Below are positions 27,008 through 34,909 of a stretch of 64,000 bases of DNA, piece after piece; the first letter of the stretch is position 1; every line of letters begins with the position of its first letter. The notes below the pieces were generated by a model, which saw only the letters and a list, made by a program, of their open reading frames with translations, had not been told where the DNA came from and searched no databases. The stretch is from Sedimentibacter hydroxybenzoicus DSM 7310 (GTDB lineage Bacteria; Bacillota; Clostridia; Tissierellales; Sedimentibacteraceae): positions 44,200 to 108,199 of the forward strand of contig NZ_JACBNQ010000011.1 of the NCBI RefSeq assembly GCF_013403245.1. The letters run 5' to 3'. The position numbers were made by a program, and so were the translations under genes.

Positions 27008-27093
27008 AACGTAAGAAGCTACATAATAAAAAGATATATAAATAATCTATTCTCCGGAATCTAAAGAGGATTGCTTAGAATTAAAATTGCATC

Positions 27094-27122
27094 TTGCACA
27101 TATCGGTGTGATATGTTATCAT
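27094..27122 (+). promoter_or_regulatory. promoter of the valS T-box transcript
   Basis: TTGCAC (27094-27099), 17-base spacer, TATCAT (27117-27122). Transcription should begin near 27129. Confidence 0.6.
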
Positions 27123-27128
27123 ATTTAA

Positions 27129-27430
27129 AATTAAATACAATAAAGGCATTGACGAGGAGGAGTACATTCTTTCTGATCTGAAGAGAGAGAGCGGCCGGTG
27201 TAAGCTCTCATGAAGAAAGTATGGAAGGTAGCCTCTGAGCTGTGAACCGAACGAATAAATTTCAAGTAGGCTTCAACGGAGTTTCCACCGTCATAAGGAA
27301 AGCGGTATCGGATGGTAAAACAACTATCCCGCACCGTCAGAGCGCAGAGAATTATTCTCTGAATTTGGGTGGTACCACGGACAATAAATGTTCGTCCCAG
27401 GCAGTTTACTGCTTGGGACTTTTTTATTGT
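27129..27430 (+). promoter_or_regulatory. T-box leader, valine specifier GTA
   Basis: Stem I starts around ATTGACGAGGAGGAG. The T-box core GGGTGGTACCACGG is at 27367-27380, and the terminator GTCCCAGGCAG/CTGCTTGGGAC plus six T is at 27394-27426. Aligned with the leu and ilv leaders at CCTCTGAGC, the specifier is GTA (27228-27230), a valine codon, agreeing with the downstream valyl-tRNA synthetase. It occupies most of the 27008-27462 gap. Confidence 0.9.
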
Positions 27431-27462
27431 ATTTAGTTAATCTATAATTCGGAGGATTCTCT

Positions 27463-29814
27463 ATGGAAAAGCGTTATAATTTTACGCAAATTGAAAAGCA
27501 AATGCAGGAATTCTGGGAACAAAAACAAATCTACAAGTTCAATCCCGACGCAAAAGGACAGGTGTATTCTATTGACACTCCACCACCTACAGTAAGCGGC
27601 AGCTTACACATAGGTCATCTTTTTTCATACACGCAGGCTGAGATGGCTGCCCGTTTCCGGCGCATGCAGGGGCAAAATGTTTTTTATCCCTTCGGTTTTG
27701 ATGACAACGGTTTGCCTACCGAACGGCTTGTTGAGCGTGAGGAAGGTATACGCGCTAATGCTTTGCCTCGCAGCGAGTTTATTGAAAAGTGCCGTCGCAC
27801 AACAGAAAAATATGAAAATGAGTTTAAGACATTTTGGAATTCCCTCGGCTTCTCTGTAGATTGGGCATCAGAATATCAAACCATAAGCCCGGAAGTACAA
27901 AAGATCTCGCAGGAATTGTTTTTGGAGCTTGTTAAGATGGGGAAGGCATATACAAAAGAATCTCCTGTTTTATGGTGTACCGAATGCAGGACCTCAATAG
28001 CACAGGCAGAGCTTGATACGACAGATATTGAAAGCACATTTAACTATGTTCCGTTTTATGTTGATGGATATCCCCTTGAGGTTGCCACCACCCGCCCCGA
28101 ATTACTTTACGGCTGTGTATGCCTGTTTGTAAACCCCAGTGATGAAAGATATCAACAATATATCGGGAAGTCGGCTGTAGTTCCGCTTTATGATTATGAA
28201 ATCCCAATTTATACCGACGAAAAAGTATGCATTGATAAAGGCACGGGCGTGGTTATGTGTGCAACCTTCGGAGACAGCACTGATGCCGAATGGTATGATG
28301 AACACAGCCTTCCATATCGTAAGGTTATTCTTCCGGATGGAAGTATTGATAATGATGTTCCTCATATCGGAGGCTTAAGTATTTCAGATGCACGTAAAAC
28401 AATTATACGTTTACTTGATGAACATAGATTATTGTTTAAAAGCGAGACTATAACACATGCTGTCGGTACACACGAACGCTGCGGTAAGCCAGTTGAAATT
28501 ATACCCTCACGTCAATGGTATATTGACATCTTAAGTGAGCGGGAGCGGTTTTTGAAAGCGGCCGATGAAATAAACTGGTATCCCTCAAATATGAAAAGCC
28601 GTTATATTGCATGGGTTGAAAACCTGAAATGGGACTGGTGCATTTCACGTCAACGATATTTCGGTGTTCCCTTCCCGGTGTGGTATTGCAAAAATTGCGG
28701 CGAACCTGTCTTTGCCGAAAAGGATCAACTGCCGGTCAATCCGCTTGAAACAGAGTATAAGGGTATTTGTAGGTGCGGATGCCCGGAGTTTATACCGGAA
28801 AGTGCGGTTTTCGATACATGGGCAACATCAAGCATTACTCCTCAAATAAATGAGAGACTTGGTTTAAAGCTAACACCCATGAGTATGCGTACTCATGCCC
28901 ATGAAATCATACGAACATGGACTTTTTATACAATAGTACGGAGTCTTTATCATACGGGAGAAATACCGTGGAACGACCTAATGATATGCGGATTCATCCT
29001 TGCCAGAAAAGGAGAAAAGATCAGCAAATCAAAAAGCAACAATGAGCTTGATCCAAAATATTTAATTTCTGCTCATTCTGCTGATGTCCTGAGATATTGG
29101 ACGGCAGGTGCACGGCTTGGGACAGACACATTTTTTTCTCCTGATGAACTGGAAGTTTCCAAACGGTTTATTACAAAATTATGGAACGCCTCTAAATTTG
29201 CTATATCACACCTGCAAGATATTGACACTGAGCAAACCCCGGATCTTCTGCCTGTTGACAGGTGGATCATAGAGAGGGTAAATGAAACCGCCGCAAATGC
29301 CGCAAGGCTGCTATACGAATATGAAATTGGCTCTGCAAAACATGAAATTGACAATCTGTTTTGGAAAGATTTCTGCGATAATTATATTGAAATTGTAAAA
29401 GAGCGGCTTTATAAGCCGGATATTCACGGTGCCGAGGAACGAAAAAGCGGACAATATGCATTATACTATGCTCTGTTGAACATTATGAAGCTGTATGCCA
29501 TCTACGTACCGCATATTACCGAATATATTTATCAGGAGTATTTCCTGCAGTATGAAAAGAAAGTTTCTATCCACTTAACACACTGGGTGAAGCCCTCTCA
29601 AATAGACAATGAAATTATTTTATTTGGTGAAAATCTGAAGAATATTATATTTGAAATGCGAAAATATAAGTCCGAACGCAATCTTTCCATGCGTACGGAA
29701 ATGGACTTTCTTAACATTCATACAGATAGATGTTTTGAAGAATGGTTTATTCTCACAGAAAAGGATATTAAAGCATGTACAAGGGCGGCAAAGATAAATT
29801 ACATCTTTGAATAA
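27463..29814 (+). CDS. valS: valyl-tRNA synthetase, short form without C-terminal arm
   Basis: Charges tRNA-Val. 783 residues against about 880 for the usual bacterial enzyme. HIGH motif in PTVSGSLHIGHLFSYTQ (residues 43-59), editing domain TTRPELLYGC, zinc-type cysteines WCTECRTS and C-K-N-C-G...C-R-C-G-C, and KMSKS-type GEKISKSKSNNELDP. It ends ACTRAAKINYIFE and lacks the C-terminal coiled-coil arm. Base composition is somewhat more G+C rich than its neighbours. It may be a second, horizontally acquired synthetase or the only one; the window cannot tell. Confidence 0.88.
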   Translation: MEKRYNFTQIEKQMQEFWEQKQIYKFNPDAKGQVYSIDTPPPTVSGSLHIGHLFSYTQAEMAARFRRMQGQNVFYPFGFDDNGLPTERLVEREEGIRANALPRSEFIEKCRRTTEKYENEFKTFWNSLGFSVDWASEYQTISPEVQKISQELFLELVKMGKAYTKESPVLWCTECRTSIAQAELDTTDIESTFNYVPFYVDGYPLEVATTRPELLYGCVCLFVNPSDERYQQYIGKSAVVPLYDYEIPIYTDEKVCIDKGTGVVMCATFGDSTDAEWYDEHSLPYRKVILPDGSIDNDVPHIGGLSISDARKTIIRLLDEHRLLFKSETITHAVGTHERCGKPVEIIPSRQWYIDILSERERFLKAADEINWYPSNMKSRYIAWVENLKWDWCISRQRYFGVPFPVWYCKNCGEPVFAEKDQLPVNPLETEYKGICRCGCPEFIPESAVFDTWATSSITPQINERLGLKLTPMSMRTHAHEIIRTWTFYTIVRSLYHTGEIPWNDLMICGFILARKGEKISKSKSNNELDPKYLISAHSADVLRYWTAGARLGTDTFFSPDELEVSKRFITKLWNASKFAISHLQDIDTEQTPDLLPVDRWIIERVNETAANAARLLYEYEIGSAKHEIDNLFWKDFCDNYIEIVKERLYKPDIHGAEERKSGQYALYYALLNIMKLYAIYVPHITEYIYQEYFLQYEKKVSIHLTHWVKPSQIDNEIILFGENLKNIIFEMRKYKSERNLSMRTEMDFLNIHTDRCFEEWFILTEKDIKACTRAAKINYIFE

Positions 29815-29821
29815 AATAAGA

Positions 29822-29859
29822 ACGGTTCTTTTTGTATCATTTGAAACAAAAAGAACCGT
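29822..29859. repeat. family C-type hairpin after valS, probable terminator
   Basis: Perfect 14-base inverted repeat ACGGTTCTTTTTGT / ACAAAAAGAACCGT with a 10-base loop, followed by CCCAATGTTTTG. The GGGACGG core (minus strand) links it to the RAYT-associated repeats near 63 kb and to the palindrome at 34839-34902. Confidence 0.7.
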
Positions 29860-29959
29860 CCCAATGTTTTGTTAATATCATTTTCATGGTAATGCTTATT
29901 GATTATTTTGTTATTAATAGATATAATATATATAGTAGAAAGTTAACTTTGGGGGAAAA

Positions 29960-30205
29960 ATGAATATTATATACAAAAAATCCGCAATAAAATTTCTTAA
30001 AAATGCTGATAGAAAATTAGCTCACAGAATTATAGACGGAATTTCAGGGTTAACAAAAGAACCTCCAGAGGGAGATATAAAGCCAATGCAAGGTAGGAAA
30101 GATGAATTAAGATTGCGTATAGGAAAATATCGTATAATATATAAGTATGATAAAAATACCTTAGAAATAATAGACGTTGATTCACGCGGAGATATTTATA
30201 AATAA
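29960..30205 (+). CDS. RelE/ParE-family toxin
   Basis: 81 residues, complete RelE-like fold: MNIIYKKSAIKFLKN, ISGLTKEPPEGDIKPMQGRK, LRLRIGKYRIIYKYD and DVDSRGDIYK. RelE-type toxins cut mRNA at the ribosome, and the basic Arg/Lys residues and terminal region match. GGGGGA precedes the ATG. The toxin comes before its antitoxin (13-base gap), the order of HigBA-like loci. Confidence 0.88.
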   Translation: MNIIYKKSAIKFLKNADRKLAHRIIDGISGLTKEPPEGDIKPMQGRKDELRLRIGKYRIIYKYDKNTLEIIDVDSRGDIYK

Positions 30206-30217
30206 GGAGGAATCATA

Positions 30218-30430
30218 ATGAGTGAAATATCCACAAAAGTAATTGAATTATTGGAAATGCTGCCTGAAAATGAACAACAATTTGCATTCGAATTTATTAA
30301 AAGGCTTGTTCTTGCTTGGGATCCTGATTATACAAAACTAACAAAATCCGAGTTAGAATCATTAGAAGAAGCTTTAATGGATAATTCTTATGTCACCCAT
30401 GAAGAGTTAAAAAAACAGCTGGGGATATGA
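30218..30430 (+). CDS. antitoxin partner of the RelE-type toxin
   Basis: 70 residues, acidic and helical (IELLEMLPENEQQFAFEFIK), without a recognised DNA-binding motif. It begins 13 bases after the toxin with an AAGGAGG site. The position and the acidic C-terminal half (TKSELESLEEALMDNSYV) support an antitoxin that wraps the toxin. Confidence 0.75.
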   Translation: MSEISTKVIELLEMLPENEQQFAFEFIKRLVLAWDPDYTKLTKSELESLEEALMDNSYVTHEELKKQLGI

Positions 30431-30477
30431 CCTTATTTTTACTGTTCCATATGATTTTTATATAGGAGGTACTTTGC

Positions 30478-30600
30478 ATGCAGGAATTGGATGAACTTCA
30501 TGCAATTAAGAATTTATTTTCTGAATTAGAAAAGGGAGAAGCTTCTACAAGGGAAAATGGCTGGATATCTGCTGATTCAGTAGAAAACGAATTAAAATAA
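30478..30600 (+). CDS. small antitoxin-like protein (40 residues)
   Basis: ATG at 30478 with a strong TAGGAGG site 7 bases upstream opens a frame of 40 codons, MQELDELHAIKNLFSELEKG... ending SVENELK. It is acidic, and its GWISADSVENELK tail resembles the C-terminal segment of several type II antitoxins. It follows the RelE locus by 47 bases and ends at a hairpin. No second toxin gene follows, so it could be an orphan or an accessory antitoxin. Confidence 0.6.
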   Translation: MQELDELHAIKNLFSELEKGEASTRENGWISADSVENELK

Positions 30601-30645
30601 TGGCGATTCTGTTGATTAAATCAAACATAAGAATCGCCATTATTA
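30599..30645. terminator. bidirectional terminator between the toxin-antitoxin locus and copA
   Basis: Perfect 10-base stem TGGCGATTCT / AGAATCGCCA with a 19-base loop; T-rich on both sides. It serves the convergent small ORF (+) and copA (-). Confidence 0.7.
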
Positions 30646-30660
30646 CTTTCTATCGTTTTA

Positions 30661-33249
30661 CTAAACTACTTCGTATCCTGCGTCTGTTATAGCCTTTTTC
30701 AAAACATCATCATTCACTTCATTCGATAATGTTACTTCAGCTGTCTTGCTTTCTAAATCAACTACTGCATTTTCAACTCCGTCAACTGCTTTTAATGCTT
30801 TTTCAACAGCTGCTTTACAATGTCCGCAGCTCATTCCTTCAACTATAAATGTCTTTTTCATATTATTTCCTCCATTATTATTTGATTTATCTGATAAAGA
30901 TTCAACATTGACTTTTATTTCATCACTATTTGAATCCTTATTAATACTTGATTCTTTATTAATACTTGTATCATCATTATTTATTCTTACAGGCTTAAAG
31001 AATTTCAACCTTAATGCATTGGATACCACGGATACAGAGCTTAAGCTCATTGCTGCCGCTGCGAACATAGGATTCAGCTTCCATTGAAGCAATCCATAGA
31101 ATACTCCTGCAGCCAAAGGTATACCGACTGTGTTGTAAATAAATGCCCAGAATAAATTCTGTTTAATATTTCTGATAGTTGCATGACTCAATTGAACCGC
31201 TGTAACCGCATCCAGCAGGTCACTTCTTATTAAAACTATATCTGCCGATTCAATGGCTACATCCGTACCTGCTCCTATGGCTATACCAACGTCTGCTCTT
31301 GCCAGTGCAGGAGCATCGTTTATACCGTCACCGATCATCGCAACCTTTCTGCCTTGCTCCTGGATATTTCTGATTTCTCTTTCCTTATCCTGAGGCAGAA
31401 CTTCAGCTATCGCTCTGGTAATTCCCAGTTGCTTTCTTATAGCTTCGGCTGTCTTCTTATTATCACCCGTAAGCATTACAACCTCAATTCCCATTGATTC
31501 AAACTCTTGAATTGCTTTTTGACTGGTCGGCTTTACAACATCAGCTACAGCTATAATCCCCAATACATTTTTTTCATCTGCAAAGTATAAAGGTGTTTTT
31601 CCTTCTTCAGCTAATATTGAGCTTTTTTCTCCAAAATTATTTATATTGATGTTTTTGTTTTCTATTAATCTTAAGTTGCCTATATAGTATTTTTTATCAT
31701 TAACTGTTGCTTCAAGACCCTGGCCCGGTATTGCTTCAAAATTTGCAACATTGTATAAATCTAAATTTCTTTTATCAGCTTCTTCAACCACCGCGTCTGC
31801 CAGAGGATGCTCGGAACCTTTTTCTGCCGATGCTGCAATTTTAAGCATTTCCGTTTCATCTATACCGTTGACTATTATATCGGTAACTCTCGGTTTTCCC
31901 TCGGTAATTGTTCCTGTTTTATCCATTACTACAGTCTTTATTTGGTGAGCTATTTCAAGGGCCTCAGCAGATTTAATCAATATTCCGTTTTCAGCACCCT
32001 TTCCCGTACCTACCATTATGGCCGTCGGTGTTGCAAGACCCAATGCACACGGGCAGGAAATTACCAATACCGCAATTCCTATTGAAAGTGCAAATTCAAA
32101 GGTCGCTCCCGCTATAAGCCATACTATGGTTGAAATGACCGCTATGGCAATAACCACCGGAACGAATACACTGCTTATTTTATCGGCTAATTTTGATATG
32201 GGAGCTTTTGATGAGCTCGCTTCCTCAACCAATTTTATTATTTGAGATAATGTTGTATCGTCACCGACATTTTGTGCCTCAAATTTAAAATAACCTGATT
32301 TATTTATGCTTGCGCCTATTACCTTGTCACCAATTTTCTTTTCTACCGGGATACTCTCACCTGTGAGCATAGACTCATCTATGGATGAATTACCAAATAT
32401 TATTGTTCCGTCAACAGGTACCGACTGACCAGGCTTAACTATTATGATATCTCCCTTTTCAACCTCTTCCACCGGAAGTTCAATTTCCTGTCCGTTTCTT
32501 TCCACAAGTGCCGTCTTAGGAGATAAATCCATTAATTTTTTAATTGCATCAGATGTCCTTCCCTTAGCTCTTGCTTCTAAAAATTTACCTAAGGTTATTA
32601 ATGCAAGTATCACAGCTGCCGATTCAAAGTACAAGTCCATGGAATATTGCATTACCATGTCCATATCCATATGTCCCAGACCATAACCAATTTTATAAAT
32701 TGCAAATACTCCGTATGCAACTGCTGCAGTCGTACCTATTGCAATTAGCGAATCCATGTTTGGAGAACCCTTAAACAATGTCTTGAATCCAACCGTATAA
32801 TATTTTTTATTGATTATCATAACCGGCAAGGCAAGTAATAGTTGTGTAAATGCAAAAGTAATAGAATTTTCCATCCCGTGAAAAATATCCGGCAACGGCC
32901 ACTTCAGCATATGTCCCATTGAAATATAAAAGAGAGGCACCGCAAATATAAAGGAAATAATTAACCTTTTTTTCATTTCCGTAAATTCTTTTTCTGCATC
33001 AGTTTTATCATTTTTATCAGGTGCATCTTTTTTCTTTTCAGCTGATGAAGCGCCATATCCTGTATTTAATACTACCTTAACAATATCGCTCTCACTTAAA
33101 ACAGTTTCATCGTATTTAACCGTCATACTGTTGCTCAGCAAATTTACATTTGCCTCAATGACACCTTCAGTTTTATTTATGTTTTTCTCTATCCTTGCAG
33201 AGCACGCGGAACACGTCATGCCTGTAATATTAAACTTTTTGGTCTTCAA
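30661..33249 (-). CDS. copA: copper-translocating P-type ATPase fused to a C-terminal CopZ-like domain
   Basis: Exports Cu(I) at the expense of ATP. 862 residues: N-terminal metal domain with GMTCSACSARIEK, eight membrane helices, TGES phosphatase loop, channel motif ISCPCALGLATP, phosphorylation site DKTGTITEG and GDGINDAPALARADVG. Unusually, a second heavy-metal domain (GMSCGHCKAAVEKAL) follows a Ser/Asn/Lys linker at the C-terminus. The linker DNA contains GGAGGA six bases before an in-frame ATG (30861), so a free 66-residue CopZ chaperone (30661-30861) may also be translated. Co-transcribed behind csoR. Confidence 0.93.
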   Translation of the reverse strand: MKTKKFNITGMTCSACSARIEKNINKTEGVIEANVNLLSNSMTVKYDETVLSESDIVKVVLNTGYGASSAEKKKDAPDKNDKTDAEKEFTEMKKRLIISFIFAVPLFYISMGHMLKWPLPDIFHGMENSITFAFTQLLLALPVMIINKKYYTVGFKTLFKGSPNMDSLIAIGTTAAVAYGVFAIYKIGYGLGHMDMDMVMQYSMDLYFESAAVILALITLGKFLEARAKGRTSDAIKKLMDLSPKTALVERNGQEIELPVEEVEKGDIIIVKPGQSVPVDGTIIFGNSSIDESMLTGESIPVEKKIGDKVIGASINKSGYFKFEAQNVGDDTTLSQIIKLVEEASSSKAPISKLADKISSVFVPVVIAIAVISTIVWLIAGATFEFALSIGIAVLVISCPCALGLATPTAIMVGTGKGAENGILIKSAEALEIAHQIKTVVMDKTGTITEGKPRVTDIIVNGIDETEMLKIAASAEKGSEHPLADAVVEEADKRNLDLYNVANFEAIPGQGLEATVNDKKYYIGNLRLIENKNININNFGEKSSILAEEGKTPLYFADEKNVLGIIAVADVVKPTSQKAIQEFESMGIEVVMLTGDNKKTAEAIRKQLGITRAIAEVLPQDKEREIRNIQEQGRKVAMIGDGINDAPALARADVGIAIGAGTDVAIESADIVLIRSDLLDAVTAVQLSHATIRNIKQNLFWAFIYNTVGIPLAAGVFYGLLQWKLNPMFAAAAMSLSSVSVVSNALRLKFFKPVRINNDDTSINKESSINKDSNSDEIKVNVESLSDKSNNNGGNNMKKTFIVEGMSCGHCKAAVEKALKAVDGVENAVVDLESKTAEVTLSNEVNDDVLKKAITDAGYEVV

Positions 33250-33253
33250 GTTA

Positions 33254-33520
33254 TCACTCCTTATTTAATTTATTGACTAATGAAATAATTTCATCTATTT
33301 TTTCTTCCTCATTACCTTCTCTGAATGCTTGTTTAACACACATATGCATATGAGCCTTGAGTATTTCATTGTTAGCTTTTTTTAAAATTGATTGTACCGC
33401 CAATATTTGATTGGAAATATCCATACAATATCTGTTTTCTTCAACCATTTTTGAAATTCCTTCAATTTGACCGGATGCTGTCTTTAATAATCTGTTTATT
33501 TGATCTTTATCAGCCTTCAT
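33254..33520 (-). CDS. csoR: CsoR-family copper-sensing repressor
   Basis: 88 residues from ATG 33520 (GGAGG six bases before; a start six codons upstream would lie in that site). All-helical DUF156 family: DQINRLLKTASGQIEGISKM, then Cys in NRYCMDI and His-x3-Cys in AHMHMCVKQA, the Cu(I) ligand set of CsoR. It is four bases before copA and behind a GC-rich palindrome, so copper should release repression of csoR-copA. FrmR and nickel sensors share the fold but differ in ligand pattern. Confidence 0.9.
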   Translation of the reverse strand: MKADKDQINRLLKTASGQIEGISKMVEENRYCMDISNQILAVQSILKKANNEILKAHMHMCVKQAFREGNEEEKIDEIISLVNKLNKE

Positions 33521-33533
33521 ATAATCCTCCATT

Positions 33534-33550
33534 CCCACCCCCGGGGTGGG
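33534..33550. promoter_or_regulatory. CsoR operator
   Basis: Perfect dyad CCCACCCC-C-GGGGTGGG in an otherwise AT-rich leader, just downstream of the predicted start of transcription. It resembles the C/G-tract operators of CsoR proteins. Confidence 0.7.
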
Positions 33551-33561
33551 GGTATATTTAC

Positions 33562-33590
33562 ATGTTATACTACATTTATAATATTGTCAA
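33562..33590 (-). promoter_or_regulatory. promoter of csoR-copA
   Basis: Minus strand TTGACA at 33585-33590, with a -10 candidate TATAAC at 33564-33569 (15-base spacer) or TAACAT at 33562-33567 (17-base spacer). Confidence 0.5.
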
Positions 33591-33626
33591 TATCTTTAAT
33601 AAATATTTTTCTATTGACCCTACCGG

Positions 33627-33654
33627 TTGCATGTTTTTCTATAAATGCTATAAT
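33627..33654 (+). promoter_or_regulatory. promoter of the aldo/keto reductase gene
   Basis: TTGCAT (33627-33632), 16-base spacer, TATAAT (33649-33654), about 46 bases before the ATG. Confidence 0.45.
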
Positions 33655-33700
33655 TAGTATTATTAATTAATGTAAAAATTATAATAAAGGTGGGAGTTTA

Positions 33701-34831
33701 ATGGATAAAAAACATGTGGAACAATTAGGAAAGGTTATGCCCCTTTTGGGTTACGGCTGTATGCGCTTTCCTGTAAAGGATGATAAAATCGATTTTGAGA
33801 AAGCAAAAGAATTAATACATCACGCCTATAATTCAGGTATCAATTATTTTGATACGGCTTACAATTACCATGGCGGTGAATCGGAAAGATTTTTGGGCAA
33901 GGTGCTTCCTGAATTCAAAAGAGATAGCTATTACCTCACAAGCAAGCTTCCCGTATGGAAAGTAGAAAGTGAGGAAGATGCGGAAAAGCTGTTTAACGAG
34001 CAGTTGCAGAAATGCAATACAGAATATTTTGATTTTTATTTGCTTCATTCATTGAACAAGAAGACAATTGAAACAGTAAAGAAATTTAATTTGTACGATT
34101 TTATTGCAAAGAAAAAAGCTGAAGGAAAAATAAAGCATATCGGCTTTTCATTCCATGACAGCAATGAAGTTTTAAAGGAATTTGCAGCTGCTTACAAGTG
34201 GGATTTTGTTCAGCTTCAAATAAATTATTGGGATTGGGAAGAAGATGAAGCTAAATCTCAATATGAAACACTGGAAAAATTAAATATCCCCTGCTTCGTT
34301 ATGGAACCTGTAAGAGGCGGTTTCTTAGCATCCTTCGCTCCTCATGTCATGGAGCATCTTAAGAATTATAATCCTGATGCAAGCATTGCATCCTGGGCGC
34401 TGAGATGGGTTGCTTCATTGCCGAATGTAGCGCTTATTTTAAGCGGAATGTCAAACATGGAGCAATTAAATGATAACATAAAAACATTCACCAATCTGAA
34501 GCCGATTGAAGATGATGAACAAAAGGTAATAGATAAAGTCGTAGATGATTTAAGGAAAATCAAACCGGTTCCATGCACCGGCTGCCGCTACTGTATGGAA
34601 TGCCCATACGGTGTTGATATACCCGGTATATTTGATATTTATAACGATTATAAAAAATCAGAAAACAAGCAAATAGCAACCAGAAGCTATTTTGTTTTTA
34701 CAAGTGATGAGAAAAGAGCGGATAAATGTCAGGAGTGCGGTGAGTGTGTAACTAAATGCCCGCAGCAAATAAACATACCTGAAGAGTTGAAAGTTATACA
34801 CAAGGAAATGACTGAAATTAAGGCAGAGTAA
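33701..34831 (+). CDS. aldo/keto reductase with C-terminal 4Fe-4S ferredoxin-type domain
   Basis: 376 residues. Aldo/keto reductase barrel (GYGCMRFP, FDTAYNYHGGESE with the catalytic Asp and Tyr, KHIGFSFHD, VMEPVRGGFLA). The ferredoxin-like tail has cysteines in CTGCRYCMECPYGV and CQECGECVTKCPQQINIP, enough for two clusters. The group is common in Clostridia and is thought to link NAD(P)H or ferredoxin to an unidentified carbonyl. Single-gene unit. Confidence 0.88.
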   Translation: MDKKHVEQLGKVMPLLGYGCMRFPVKDDKIDFEKAKELIHHAYNSGINYFDTAYNYHGGESERFLGKVLPEFKRDSYYLTSKLPVWKVESEEDAEKLFNEQLQKCNTEYFDFYLLHSLNKKTIETVKKFNLYDFIAKKKAEGKIKHIGFSFHDSNEVLKEFAAAYKWDFVQLQINYWDWEEDEAKSQYETLEKLNIPCFVMEPVRGGFLASFAPHVMEHLKNYNPDASIASWALRWVASLPNVALILSGMSNMEQLNDNIKTFTNLKPIEDDEQKVIDKVVDDLRKIKPVPCTGCRYCMECPYGVDIPGIFDIYNDYKKSENKQIATRSYFVFTSDEKRADKCQECGECVTKCPQQINIPEELKVIHKEMTEIKAE

Positions 34832-34838
34832 TGGAACA

Positions 34839-34902
34839 GCATTTTGGGGACGGACCTTTTCGTGGCCGCTGGCGGCCACGAAAAGGTCCGTCCCCAAAAT
34901 GC
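34839..34902. repeat. 64-base perfect palindrome (family C)
   Basis: Two 31-base arms, each starting or ending GCATTTTGGGGACGGACC, are exact inverted copies around a 2-base centre. It lies between the convergent reductase gene (+) and ilvB (-) and would form a very stable hairpin on either strand, but has no T-run. A single arm recurs at 60903-60922. Confidence 0.9.
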
Positions 34903-34909
34903 CTAGGCT

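Noticed and set aside
27131..27334. Minus-strand ORF in the valS leader
   Set aside because: It lies wholly in the T-box RNA and has no ribosome binding site.
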